From CAVTJL01 sp963735065 (GTDB lineage: Bacteria; Pseudomonadota; Alphaproteobacteria; Geminicoccales; Geminicoccaceae): a stretch of DNA of 64,000 nucleotides. The notes under the pieces were generated by a model that was not told where the DNA came from, searched no databases, and saw nothing but the letters and a program-made list of their open reading frames with translations. The stretch spans positions 1,178,001 through 1,242,000 of the forward strand of contig CAVTJL010000001.1 in assembly GCA_963735065.1 (NCBI GenBank), written 5' to 3'. This document shows, piece by piece, positions 19,818 through 28,370 of this stretch (the stretch's first letter is position 1; each line of letters starts with the position of its first letter). The translations under genes were made by a program, and so were the position numbers.

Positions 19818-21302
19818 GTGGCCGATTTCCTCGAGCTTACCCATATCTCGAAGCGCTTCGGCGGCGTCCAGGCGCTGGACGATGTCGACTTCGCCATCGA
19901 GGCCGGCGAGATCCACTGCCTCGTGGGCGAGAACGGCTCGGGCAAGTCGACGCTCATCAAGATCATCTCGGGCGTGCAGCCCCCCGAGCCGGGCGGGCGG
20001 ATCGCGATCGCGGGCGAGGTCTACCCGCACCTGACGCCCATCGAGAGCACGCGCTGCGGCATCCAGGTCATCTACCAGGACCTGTCGCTCTTCCCGAACC
20101 TGTCGGTGGCCGAGAACATCGCGATCGCAAGGCATCTGGGGCGGCCGCGTCCGGTCGACTGGAAGGCCATCCGCACCAACGCGGCCGAGGCGATGGAGCG
20201 GGTGGGCGTGAAGCTCGACCCCGCCGCGAAGGTGGCCGACCTCTCGATCGCCAACCGCCAGCTGGTCGCGATATGCCGGGCCATGGCGGCCGAGGCGCGG
20301 CTCGTCATCATGGACGAGCCCACCGCCTCCCTGACCCGCCACGAGGTCAATTCGCTCCTGGCCCTCGCGCTCGAGCTGCAGCGGCGTGGCATCGCCATCG
20401 TCTTCGTCAGCCACCGCCTCGACGAGGTGATGGAGATAGCCCAGCGCGTCACCGTGCTGCGCGACGGCAAGAAGGTCGGCACCTACGAGGCGGGGGAGAT
20501 GAACGACCATCGCCTCGCCCTCCTCATGACCGGCAAGGAGTTCCACTACGACCTGAAGGAGCGCGACCTGTCCACGGCCGAGGTCGTGCTGTCGGTCAAG
20601 GACCTCACCCGCGCCGGCGAGTACGAGGCGGTGAGCCTGGATGTGCGGGCGGGCGAGATCGTGGGGCTCACCGGGCTGCTCGGCTCCGGCCGGACCGAGC
20701 TGGCGCTCTCGCTCTTCGGCATGACCACGCCCGACTCGGGTGAGATCCGGCTGCACGGCGAGCCCGTCGCCCTCCACTCGAACAAGGAGGCGATCGCCAA
20801 GGGCATCGCCTACGTCTCGGAGGACCGCCTCGGCCTCGGGCTCGTCCTGGAGCAGCCGATCTCGACGAACATCGTCCTGACCGTGCTGGACCGCCTGGCG
20901 CGCACGCTCAATCTCATCCCGACCCGCGCACGGGACGCGACCGTGCGGCGCTGGGTGCAGGACCTCGCCATCAAGACCAGCGATCCCTCGAACCCGGTGA
21001 AGACGCTCTCCGGCGGCAACCAGCAGCGGGTCGTGCTCGCCAAGTGGCTCGCCACCGAGCCGCGCCTTCTCATCCTGGACAGCCCGACCGTGGGCGTCGA
21101 CATCAGCGCGAAGGACGGGATCTATGAGATCGTCAAACGCCTCGCCGCCGAGGGGCTGGCGGTGCTCATGATCTCCGACGAGGTTCCCGAGGTTCTCTAT
21201 CACAGCCACCGCATCCTCATCATGCGCCGCGGCCGCATCACCGGCGAGTTCCAGCCGCACAACACCTCCGAGGCAGAGCTCGGCGAGGCCATCAATGCGT
21301 GA
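19818..21302 (+). CDS. CUT2 sugar ABC transporter ATP-binding protein (RbsA/MglA-like)
   Basis: A 494-residue duplicated ATPase that powers the CUT2 importer. The first domain has Walker A GENGSGKST (residues 37-45), a Q-loop region VIYQDLSLFPNLSVAEN and Walker B RLVIMDEPTAS. The second domain has the degenerate P-loop GLLGSGRTELAL, signature LSGGNQQRVVLAKWLA and Walker B LLILDSPTVGVD. This asymmetric arrangement is normal for RbsA, AraG and MglA. The start is GTG 19818. It ends eight bases inside the next gene, which implies translational coupling. Confidence 0.94.
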   Translation: MADFLELTHISKRFGGVQALDDVDFAIEAGEIHCLVGENGSGKSTLIKIISGVQPPEPGGRIAIAGEVYPHLTPIESTRCGIQVIYQDLSLFPNLSVAENIAIARHLGRPRPVDWKAIRTNAAEAMERVGVKLDPAAKVADLSIANRQLVAICRAMAAEARLVIMDEPTASLTRHEVNSLLALALELQRRGIAIVFVSHRLDEVMEIAQRVTVLRDGKKVGTYEAGEMNDHRLALLMTGKEFHYDLKERDLSTAEVVLSVKDLTRAGEYEAVSLDVRAGEIVGLTGLLGSGRTELALSLFGMTTPDSGEIRLHGEPVALHSNKEAIAKGIAYVSEDRLGLGLVLEQPISTNIVLTVLDRLARTLNLIPTRARDATVRRWVQDLAIKTSDPSNPVKTLSGGNQQRVVLAKWLATEPRLLILDSPTVGVDISAKDGIYEIVKRLAAEGLAVLMISDEVPEVLYHSHRILIMRRGRITGEFQPHNTSEAELGEAINA

Positions 21303-22287
21303 CGCCTTCGCCCGCTTCCGACAGAGCCACGAGTTCACCCTCCTCGTCGTCACGGTCGTCCTGATCGCCGCCCTCGCGGTCTCGACGAACGGCTTCTTCA
21401 CGGTCCAGAACCTGCTCGATCTCCTCACCTCCTACGCCTTCACCGGCGTCCTGGCGGCGGGGCTTCTGGTCGTTCTGGTCTCGGGCGGCATCGACATCTC
21501 GTTCACGGCTTCGGCCACCGTCGCGCAGTACGTGGCGCTGACCGTCGCGAACAACGCCAATGTCGGCTGGATCGGCGTCTTCGCCATCGCCATCGGCATC
21601 GGCGTCGTCTGCGGTCTCATCAATGCCATCCTCGTCACGCATCTGCGGATCTCGAGCATCATCGTCACGATCGCGACGCTGAACGTCTTCTACGGGCTTT
21701 TGATCTTCGCCACGCACGGCAACTACATCTACTCGCTTCCGGACTGGTTCAGTAACGGCGCCTACTGGGTCCTCTACACCGACGCGGACCAGAACCCCTA
21801 CGCGCTCAACCTGCAGATCCTGGCCCTGGTGGGGACGTTCCTGCTCACCTGGCTTCTTCTCACCCGCACGAACATCGGCCGGCAGATCTATGCCCTCGGC
21901 GGCAATCGCGATGCGGCGCAGCGCCTGGGCTTCAACGTCTTCCGCCTCAACCTCTTGAGCTACGGCTATATGGGCTTCACGGCCGGCGTGGCCTCGCTGG
22001 TCCAGGCCCAGCTGGCGCAGTCGGTGGCGCCGACCGTGCTCGTCGGCAAGGAGCTGCACGTGCTGGCTGTGGTCGTGCTCGGGGGGGCGAGCCTGCTGGG
22101 CGGGGTCGGCACGGTGCTCGGCACCGTGCTCGGTCTGGTGCTGCTCTCGGTGATGGAGAACGGCCTCATCATCCTGGGTGTCTCCTCCTACTGGCTCGAC
22201 TTCTTCGCCGGCCTCGTCATCCTCCTGGCGGTGAGCTCGACGGCACGCGCCTCGATGAGCCGGCGCGCGCGGAGCGCTGTGGCATGA
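21295..22287 (+). CDS. CUT2 sugar ABC transporter permease 1
   Basis: A 330-residue inner-membrane permease with about nine to ten hydrophobic segments, of the RbsC/LsrC/RhaP class. Recognisable are the FTGVLAAGLLVVLVSGGIDIS segment, the GNRDAAQRLGFNVFR cytoplasmic loop (NRxAAxxxGI-like) and a final VLGGASLLGGVGTVLGTVLG. ATG 21295 overlaps the ATPase stop by eight bases. It acts as a heterodimer with the permease encoded next, with which it overlaps by ATGA. Confidence 0.92.
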   Translation: MRDAFARFRQSHEFTLLVVTVVLIAALAVSTNGFFTVQNLLDLLTSYAFTGVLAAGLLVVLVSGGIDISFTASATVAQYVALTVANNANVGWIGVFAIAIGIGVVCGLINAILVTHLRISSIIVTIATLNVFYGLLIFATHGNYIYSLPDWFSNGAYWVLYTDADQNPYALNLQILALVGTFLLTWLLLTRTNIGRQIYALGGNRDAAQRLGFNVFRLNLLSYGYMGFTAGVASLVQAQLAQSVAPTVLVGKELHVLAVVVLGGASLLGGVGTVLGTVLGLVLLSVMENGLIILGVSSYWLDFFAGLVILLAVSSTARASMSRRARSAVA

Positions 22288-23309
22288 GCCGCGCTCTCGA
22301 GGCGCCGCCCGCCGCATCGCCGCTGCAGTGGCTGAGAAAGTCCAGCGACGGCGGGACCAATCTCCGGCTCCTGTTTCTGCTGGCCATCCTGATCGTGGTC
22401 TTCGGCCTGTTGATCGGCCGGGGCCTCTTCTCGGTGGCGGCGCTGCAGTCCATGGCGTTCCAGATGCCGGAGCTGGGCATCCTCTCGCTCGCCATGATGG
22501 TGGCGCTGCTCTCGGGCGGGCTCGACCTCTCGATCATCGCGACGGCCGATCTCTGCGGCCTGGCGATCGCCTTCATGCTGACGCTCGACCTGCCCTACAC
22601 CTCGGGCGTGCCCTGGCTCGTCTGGCAGGTCGTGGCGATCGGGTCGGGCTTCCTCGTGGCCGCGGTCATCGGCCTCATCAACGGCCTGCTCGTCGCCTAT
22701 GTCGGTGTCTCGCCGATCCTCGTGACGCTCGGCACGATGACGATGGTCAAGGGCATCGCCATCGGCCTCACCCACGGCAACGTCATCTCGGGCTTCCCGG
22801 CCTGGGTCGTGTTCATCGGCAACGGCACGGTCTTCGGCGTGCCGATGGCGCTCCTCGTCTTCGCCGCGGTGGCGATCCCGCTGGCGATCATGCTGACGCG
22901 CTCGCCGCTCGGCATCTCGATCTCGATGATCGGCTCGAACCAGCGCGCCACCCGCTTTTCGGGCATCGACACGAGGAAGGTGCTGCTCAAGGTCTATCTG
23001 CTCTCGAGCCTGCTCGCCGCCGCTGCCGCGGTCGTGATGATGGCGCGCTTCAACTCGGCCAACGCGTCCTACGGCGAGAGCTATCTGCTCGTGACCATCC
23101 TCGCGGCCGTGCTGGGCGGCATCGATCCCATGGGCGGCTTCGGCCGGGTCAGCGGCCTCGTGCTCGCCCTCATCATCCTCCAGCTCATCTCCTCGGCCTT
23201 CAATCTCCTGGGCATCAGCCAGTTCCTGACGCTCGCCATCTGGGGCGGGATCCTGATCGCCGTGGCGGCGGTCCCCGTCATCTATCACAGGCTCTTCGGA
23301 GGCGGCTGA
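22284..23309 (+). CDS. CUT2 sugar ABC transporter permease 2
   Basis: A 341-residue permease of the RbsC/LsrD/RhaQ class and the partner of the preceding permease. Features are LSLAMMVALLSGGLDLSIIA, the loop SNQRATRFSGIDTRKV and VLGGIDPMGGFGRVSG near the C-terminus. The start ATG 22284 overlaps the upstream stop (ATGA). Having two different permeases in place of one homodimeric RbsC is typical of Rha/Lsr-like systems. The operon ends here and faces the convergent ATPase-less CUT1 operon 33 bases away. Confidence 0.92.
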   Translation: MSRALEAPPAASPLQWLRKSSDGGTNLRLLFLLAILIVVFGLLIGRGLFSVAALQSMAFQMPELGILSLAMMVALLSGGLDLSIIATADLCGLAIAFMLTLDLPYTSGVPWLVWQVVAIGSGFLVAAVIGLINGLLVAYVGVSPILVTLGTMTMVKGIAIGLTHGNVISGFPAWVVFIGNGTVFGVPMALLVFAAVAIPLAIMLTRSPLGISISMIGSNQRATRFSGIDTRKVLLKVYLLSSLLAAAAAVVMMARFNSANASYGESYLLVTILAAVLGGIDPMGGFGRVSGLVLALIILQLISSAFNLLGISQFLTLAIWGGILIAVAAVPVIYHRLFGGG

Positions 23310-23342
23310 CGTCTCGGGCGTCGCCCGCCCGGCAGGGCAAGG

Positions 23343-24194
23343 CTACCTGACGGCACCCATCGTCAGGCCGCGCACGATGTGGCGCTGGACCAGGATCCCC
23401 AGCGCCACCGACGGCACCAGCGAGATCACGGCAAGGGCGCTGGCCTCACCGTACTGGGCGCCCTGAAAGCCCAGGAACGCGCGGAAGATCGTCGGCAGCG
23501 TGAAGGCGTGCCGGCTCGTCAGGTTGAGCGCGAAGAAGAACTCGGTCCAGACCGCGATGAAGGCGAAGACCGCCGTGGCGACGATGCCCGGCGCCGACAG
23601 CGGCAGCGCCACCCTGAGGAAGGCCTGCCAGCGCGAGCAGCCGTCCACGAGCGCTGCCTCCTCCATCTCCTTCGGGAGCTGGCGGAAGAAGGCGAACATC
23701 ATCCACACGGAAAGAGGCAGGGTCATCACCGTGTAGATCAGGATGAGCCCGATCCGCGTGTCGTAGAGGCCGTAGCCGCGATAGAGGAGGAACACCGGCA
23801 GCACGATGGCGATCGGCGGCAGGAACTTCTGCGAGAGGACCCAGAAGGCGAGGTGCTGGCCGCCGGTGTTGAAGCGGGCGAGGCTGTAGCCCATGAGCGT
23901 GCCGAGGACCGCCGAGAGCACGGTCGTGGTGGTGGCGACCACGAAGCTGTTGGTGAGCCCCTCGAGTCCGCGATAGGAGAAGAGCGCCGCAGTATAGTGG
24001 ACGAAGGTCGGCTGCGACGGGAACCAGACCGGCGGGATCGCCAGATAGTCGTTGGTGGGCTTGATCGAGGTGATGATCACCCAGTAGAGCGGCAAAAGCA
24101 CGAACGCCACCATCAGGGCGATGAATCCGAAGCGAAGGATCTCGCCGCCGAGCCCGCCCGGCACCCTTCGTCTGACACCATCCATCTCGGCCAT
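23343..24194 (-). CDS. CUT1 ABC transporter permease (MalG-like), second CUT1 system
   Basis: A 283-residue inner-membrane permease with six helices and the EAA loop EEAALVDGCSRWQAFLRV. N-terminal FGFIALMVAFVLLPLYWVI and the TSIKPTNDYLAIPP periplasmic segment are typical of MalG-type partners. ATG 24194 overlaps the stop of the upstream permease as TGATG; ATG 24185 is an in-frame alternative. Last gene of a leftward three-gene operon (receptor, permease, permease) without an ATPase. The substrate is unknown. Confidence 0.91.
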   Translation of the reverse strand: MAEMDGVRRRVPGGLGGEILRFGFIALMVAFVLLPLYWVIITSIKPTNDYLAIPPVWFPSQPTFVHYTAALFSYRGLEGLTNSFVVATTTTVLSAVLGTLMGYSLARFNTGGQHLAFWVLSQKFLPPIAIVLPVFLLYRGYGLYDTRIGLILIYTVMTLPLSVWMMFAFFRQLPKEMEEAALVDGCSRWQAFLRVALPLSAPGIVATAVFAFIAVWTEFFFALNLTSRHAFTLPTIFRAFLGFQGAQYGEASALAVISLVPSVALGILVQRHIVRGLTMGAVR

Positions 24195-25138
24195 CAGACC
24201 GCCTCCGGACGCAGCAGCTTGCGGACGAGCACGGCGATGATGACCGCCGTGATGGCGAGGAAGATCCAGCTTCCGGCCGTCGCGACCGACAGGTGGAACT
24301 GCTGGAAGCCCGTGACGTAGAGATAATAGGAGGTGGTGTAGGTGCTGGTGCCGGGCCCGCCGCCGGTCATCACGTAGATGATGTCGAAGAGCTTGATCGC
24401 ATCCAAGAGCCGCAGCGTCAGCGCCAGCAGCATGATCGGGAGGAGCTGCGGCACGGTGACGTGGACGAAGGTCTGCAGCCGGCTCGCGCCGTCCAGCGCC
24501 GCCGCCTCGTAGAGCTCGGGCGCGATCGCGGTCAGGCCCGAGAGCAGGATGACGAACATGAAGGGCGTCCACTGCCAGGCATCGGCCGTGATGATCGCGA
24601 TGAAGTTCCAGGGGCTCTCGGTGAGCCAGCTGATCTCCACCGGCCGTTGCAGCAGGAGGCTCAAGAGATAGTCGACGGGGCCGAACGGGCGCTGCAGCAG
24701 CAGCGACCAGAACTGGCCGACGATCACCGGGCTGACGAAGAGCGGGATCAGGAAGATCGTCATCAGGATGCCGCGGCCGCGGAAGCGGTCGGTCATGGCG
24801 AGCGCCAGCAGCAGCCCCAGCACGAACTCCAGGATCACGCTGCCGGCCGAGAGGATCGCTGTGATCACGAGCGACGAGCCGAACAGGGGATCCCCCAGCG
24901 CCTGGGCGAAGTTCTGCAGCCCGACGAAGGCGTGGCCCGGAATCTGGAAGTCGTAGTTAACGAACGCCACCCAGACCGAGTAGACGAGCGGATAGACGGA
25001 GAAGGCCAGGATCAGCAGGACGGCCGGCAGCACCATGAGCCGGCCGATATGTCGGTCGGCCCAGCCCCACCGGCCGGCGCTCCGGCCAGCCGCGGACCGA
25101 CCGGCCGGGAGGTTCTGCGCGGGGGCACCCTGCGCCAT
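24194..25138 (-). CDS. CUT1 ABC transporter permease (MalF-like), second CUT1 system
   Basis: A 314-residue permease of the MalF/UgpA type. A Gly/Ala/Arg-rich cytoplasmic N-terminus of about 30 residues precedes the first helix (LMVLPAVLLILAFSVYPLVY). The EAA loop is ELYEAAALDGASRLQ, and the MTGGGPGTSTYTTSYYLY segment near the end is characteristic of the family. The start is ATG 25138, 70 bases after the receptor stop. It pairs with the downstream permease, to which it is coupled by TGATG. Confidence 0.91.
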   Translation of the reverse strand: MAQGAPAQNLPAGRSAAGRSAGRWGWADRHIGRLMVLPAVLLILAFSVYPLVYSVWVAFVNYDFQIPGHAFVGLQNFAQALGDPLFGSSLVITAILSAGSVILEFVLGLLLALAMTDRFRGRGILMTIFLIPLFVSPVIVGQFWSLLLQRPFGPVDYLLSLLLQRPVEISWLTESPWNFIAIITADAWQWTPFMFVILLSGLTAIAPELYEAAALDGASRLQTFVHVTVPQLLPIMLLALTLRLLDAIKLFDIIYVMTGGGPGTSTYTTSYYLYVTGFQQFHLSVATAGSWIFLAITAVIIAVLVRKLLRPEAV

Positions 25139-25208
25139 GCTCGTCCTTGTCGCTCGAGGTCGAGGAGCCGCCCGCCGCGGGCGAGAACGGCGGCGGGCGG
25201 CGATCCTG

Positions 25209-26882
25209 TCAGGTCAGGTGAACGGCCTCGCCCAGGGCCTCCACCGTATGGTCCTTGTAGGAGCCGGGGAGCTTCTGGAACTGCTCGTAGGCCGCCCGCT
25301 GGGCGTCGACGCCGAGCTTCGAGGTGACCGAATCCCACTCCTGTGCGGCCCGCTGCAATGCCGCCTTCGGATCCTCGCCGGCCCAGACCGCCGTGCACAT
25401 CCGGTCGAGCGAGAGCGCATAGTCCTGCGAGCCCGGCATCGTGATGTCGATCACGGCGACGTTGGCCGAGTTGCTGAGATTGATGAGGTAGTCCTTGGCG
25501 TCCGGCCAGAGCGAGCGATAGAGCGGCGAGGTGTAGTGCGACAGCCTGTAGGGGTCGCGCAGCGTGTAGGGCAGCATCACCCGGACGAGCGAGACGCTCG
25601 GGCTCGTCACCCACTGCATGAAGAGATAGGCGGCCTCGGGATTGGCCGAGTCGGCGGCGAGAGCCTTGACGTAGCCCGAGGCGTGCTGGGGGTTGCCGGG
25701 CACGACGGCGTAGCCGACCTTCCCCACGATCTCCGAGGACGGCACGAAGTTGATGGCCTTGGCGCGCTGCGAGTAGTTCTCGGACATCCGGCCCGTGGGC
25801 GGCCAGGAGAACAGCATGGCGCTCTTGCCCTGCAGCCAGGCGGCCCAGGCGGCGACGGCGTCCATGTCGTTGTTGCCGGGCATCGACGCCTTGTTCTGCG
25901 CCACCATCTGCTGCAGCGTCTTGATGCCGGCGTCGGAGACGAGCTGCGCCTTCATCGTCTTGTCGTCGAAGAAGACGCCGCCGTTGGCGCGGAACTGCTG
26001 CTCGAAGGCGAACTGGTTGCCGGGGCTGCCGGCCTTCCTGAAGTGCACGGAGCCATACACTTTGGGCGCCAGCTGGTCCGTGATGAACTGCGCCACCTGG
26101 GCATACTCGTCCCAGGTCCGCGGCACCTGAAGGTCCTGCTTGAACTTGGCCTTGTACGCTGACTTCAGCTTCTCGTCGCCGAAGATGTCCTTGCGATAGT
26201 AGAGTGCGAAGACGTCGCCGTCGTCGAAGACGCCCCAGCGCTTGCCCTTGTAGGTCGGCATCGCCTTGTAGAGCGGATGGTAATCGTCAAGATCCGCCTG
26301 GTTCATGTACTTGGTTACATAGTCGTCGATCGGCGCGATCACGCCGCCATTGGCGAGCGGCGGAATCCACGACGGCTCGATGTCGAGAATGTCGTAGGCG
26401 CCCGACATCGCGATATGCTCGGCGATCGGCTTCGAGTACTGGTCGGGATGCGGAAGCTCGACCACGTTGAAGTCGGCGCCGGTCAGCTGCTTCCAGAGCG
26501 GGCCCGAGAAGTTGCGGGGCTCCAGGGCCTGGAGGCCGGCCTCGTAGGTCATGTTGAGGGTGACGCCCGAGAGCTTCTTTGCGGCCTCGACCGCGCGATA
26601 GGCCGAGCCGTCGGTCGGCCCCTTGGTCGAGGCCTCGAGCGCGGCGGCCTGCGCCTTGCCCAAAGGCGTGTCGGGCGACGCCAGGTCGACGCTCTCGGCG
26701 GCATGGGCGGGCGAGACGCCGAGCCCCGCCAATCGGAGAGCCGGGCCACCGATGAGCGCCGCTCCACCCAGCATCGCCAAGCGCTCGAGGAATGTGCGCC
26801 TCGAGGTGTCGCCTCTGAGCCAGGCGTCGACGTCCTCGCGGAGCCCAGCCTCGAACTCGCGCTGCTCGCGCTCGCTCGTCAT
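25209..26882 (-). CDS. Extracellular solute-binding protein with TAT signal, second CUT1 system
   Basis: A 557-residue binding protein (family 1), longer than the 420-residue norm. It has an N-terminal cytoplasmic extension of about 27 residues, then a twin-arginine signal (TSRRTFLERLAMLGGAALIG) and cleavage near AHA-AES, so it is probably exported folded. Mature segments include VTLNMTYEAGLQALEPRNFS, AYDILDIEPSWIPPLANGG and WGVFDDGDVFALYYRKDIFG. It heads a leftward operon with two permeases and lies divergent from the fused-permease CUT2 operon. Size and TAT export resemble receptors of polyol/oligosaccharide importers in alphaproteobacteria; the ligand is unknown. Confidence 0.89.
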   Translation of the reverse strand: MTSEREQREFEAGLREDVDAWLRGDTSRRTFLERLAMLGGAALIGGPALRLAGLGVSPAHAAESVDLASPDTPLGKAQAAALEASTKGPTDGSAYRAVEAAKKLSGVTLNMTYEAGLQALEPRNFSGPLWKQLTGADFNVVELPHPDQYSKPIAEHIAMSGAYDILDIEPSWIPPLANGGVIAPIDDYVTKYMNQADLDDYHPLYKAMPTYKGKRWGVFDDGDVFALYYRKDIFGDEKLKSAYKAKFKQDLQVPRTWDEYAQVAQFITDQLAPKVYGSVHFRKAGSPGNQFAFEQQFRANGGVFFDDKTMKAQLVSDAGIKTLQQMVAQNKASMPGNNDMDAVAAWAAWLQGKSAMLFSWPPTGRMSENYSQRAKAINFVPSSEIVGKVGYAVVPGNPQHASGYVKALAADSANPEAAYLFMQWVTSPSVSLVRVMLPYTLRDPYRLSHYTSPLYRSLWPDAKDYLINLSNSANVAVIDITMPGSQDYALSLDRMCTAVWAGEDPKAALQRAAQEWDSVTSKLGVDAQRAAYEQFQKLPGSYKDHTVEALGEAVHLT

Positions 26883-27230
26883 TGCTTTCGCCTCCCGATC
26901 TCTCCTGGCCTCCTCGCGGGTCTGATCGCCCTGGGGCCGAGGGTGTTCCCTGACGAGAAGCGCTTATAGCAGAACGTGGGGGACTGGGAAGCTGCTCGCT
27001 GGCATGATGAGCACGCCAAGCGTCATCGCAAAATCCTATGACTCTCCCATGAAATCACTATTTTGGTGATGCCCGGGCACCCGCTAGTGCTGGGGCACGA
27101 GGGTGGTCAGGCTCTTGCCGTCGAAGGGCAATGGCCTCAAAGAGAAAGGTGCGAAGCAGGGTCTCGGGCAGGCTGAATGCCGAGAGGCCCGGCTGGAGCG
27201 TAACAAGCCCAAAAGGGGAGGCAGACAACG
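26883..27230. other. Divergent intergenic region between CUT1 and CUT2 operons
   Basis: This 348-base stretch lies between two divergently transcribed binding-protein genes, so it must hold both promoters. No gene is supported. A small inverted repeat, ATCAC-N7-GTGAT (27054-27070), lies in an AT-rich patch and might be an operator. GGGGAGG near 27215 is the ribosome site of the rightward gene. No convincing -35/-10 pair was identified for either direction. Confidence 0.45.
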
Positions 27231-28349
27231 ATGAGAGAGTACAAGCTTGGTCGGAGAGCCGTGATCACGGCGCTGACCATCGCTGGCGCGTTCCTCGCCG
27301 CGATGACGGGCCCGAGCCGGGCCGCGGACACCTATAACCCGACCTGCTTCCGACCCACCGAGGGGGTCACCAAGACCCTCTCGATGAAGGCCCGGCAGGG
27401 CCCCTACCGGCTCGCCCTGGTCAACGGCTTCGTCGGCAACAGCTGGCGCATCCAGATGATCCAGGGGCTCAAGGCATGGGCGGCCGATCCCCAGAACGCG
27501 AAGAACATCAAAGAGCTCAAGATCGTCAGCACCGGCACGGACGTCGCCGCCCAGATCGGCGCTGTCGATAACCTGATCGCGGCCGGCTATGACGGCATCA
27601 TCATCAACGCGGTCAACCCGACCTCGTTCGGTCCGGTGATCAAGCGCGCCAACCGCGCCGGCACCGTTCTGGTGTCGTTCGACAACGCGATCAATTCGAA
27701 GGACATCATCGTCGTCAACGAGCCGCAGATCGAGTTCGAGAAGGTCAAGGCGCAGTTCGTCTACGACAATCTCGAGACCAAGACCGGCAAGGTGCTCGAG
27801 GTGCGCGGCCTGCCCGGCAACTCGGTCGATCGCGACCGCTCGGCGGCGATGCACATGGTGTTCGACAATCAGCCCGGCATCGAGGTCGTGACCGTCGTCG
27901 GCAACTGGGATGACGGCACCACCCAGAAGGTGGTGAGCGACGCCATCGCCACCTATGGCAACTTCATCGGCATCGTGGCCCAGCACGCCTCCACGGGCCT
28001 CTTGAACGCGTTGAACGACGCCAAGCATCCCAAGATCCCGCTCGGCACCTCGGGCGAGAACGGGTCGCTCAAGATGATCCACGACGGTGGCTGGACCGCG
28101 ATCGCCCGCGTTCAGACGCCCTACATGGCCGTCGTGGCGATGCAGGCGGCGATCGCGGAGCTGCAGGGCCATGTGCTGCCCCAGCAGATCGCCCTGCCGA
28201 TCCCGACGCTCTACTCCAAGGATCTCAAGGAGGGCGTGAACTACTTCGCGGATCTGCCGGATAACTTCCAGGATGGCGCCGATATCCCGGAATGCAACGT
28301 GGTCATTCCGCCGAAGGATCTCCTGAAGCAGACCCCCGACAATACCTGA
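27231..28349 (+). CDS. CUT2-type sugar-binding protein of the fused-permease importer
   Basis: A 372-residue periplasmic binding protein of the ribose/galactose class with a signal peptide (ITALTIAGAFLAAMTG, cleavage near SRA-AD). Core segments are YRLALVNGFVGNSWRIQMIQ, IIINAVNPTSFGPVIKRANR, VRGLPGNSVDRDRSAAMHMV and GTSGENGSLKMIHDG. The mature N-terminus carries an extra segment (about 30 residues including one Cys), and there is a C-terminal extension with a second Cys (PECNVVIP); these could pair. ATG 27231 follows AGGGGAGGC. It heads the operon receptor - ATPase - fused permease - monooxygenase - reductase. Confidence 0.9.
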   Translation: MREYKLGRRAVITALTIAGAFLAAMTGPSRAADTYNPTCFRPTEGVTKTLSMKARQGPYRLALVNGFVGNSWRIQMIQGLKAWAADPQNAKNIKELKIVSTGTDVAAQIGAVDNLIAAGYDGIIINAVNPTSFGPVIKRANRAGTVLVSFDNAINSKDIIVVNEPQIEFEKVKAQFVYDNLETKTGKVLEVRGLPGNSVDRDRSAAMHMVFDNQPGIEVVTVVGNWDDGTTQKVVSDAIATYGNFIGIVAQHASTGLLNALNDAKHPKIPLGTSGENGSLKMIHDGGWTAIARVQTPYMAVVAMQAAIAELQGHVLPQQIALPIPTLYSKDLKEGVNYFADLPDNFQDGADIPECNVVIPPKDLLKQTPDNT

Positions 28350-28370
28350 GCGGGACAGCGGGTCGTGGCG

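Noticed and set aside
19707..21428. A 573-codon minus-strand open frame
   Set aside because: It mirrors the CUT2 ATPase gene; Asp/Arg/His-rich antisense composition only.
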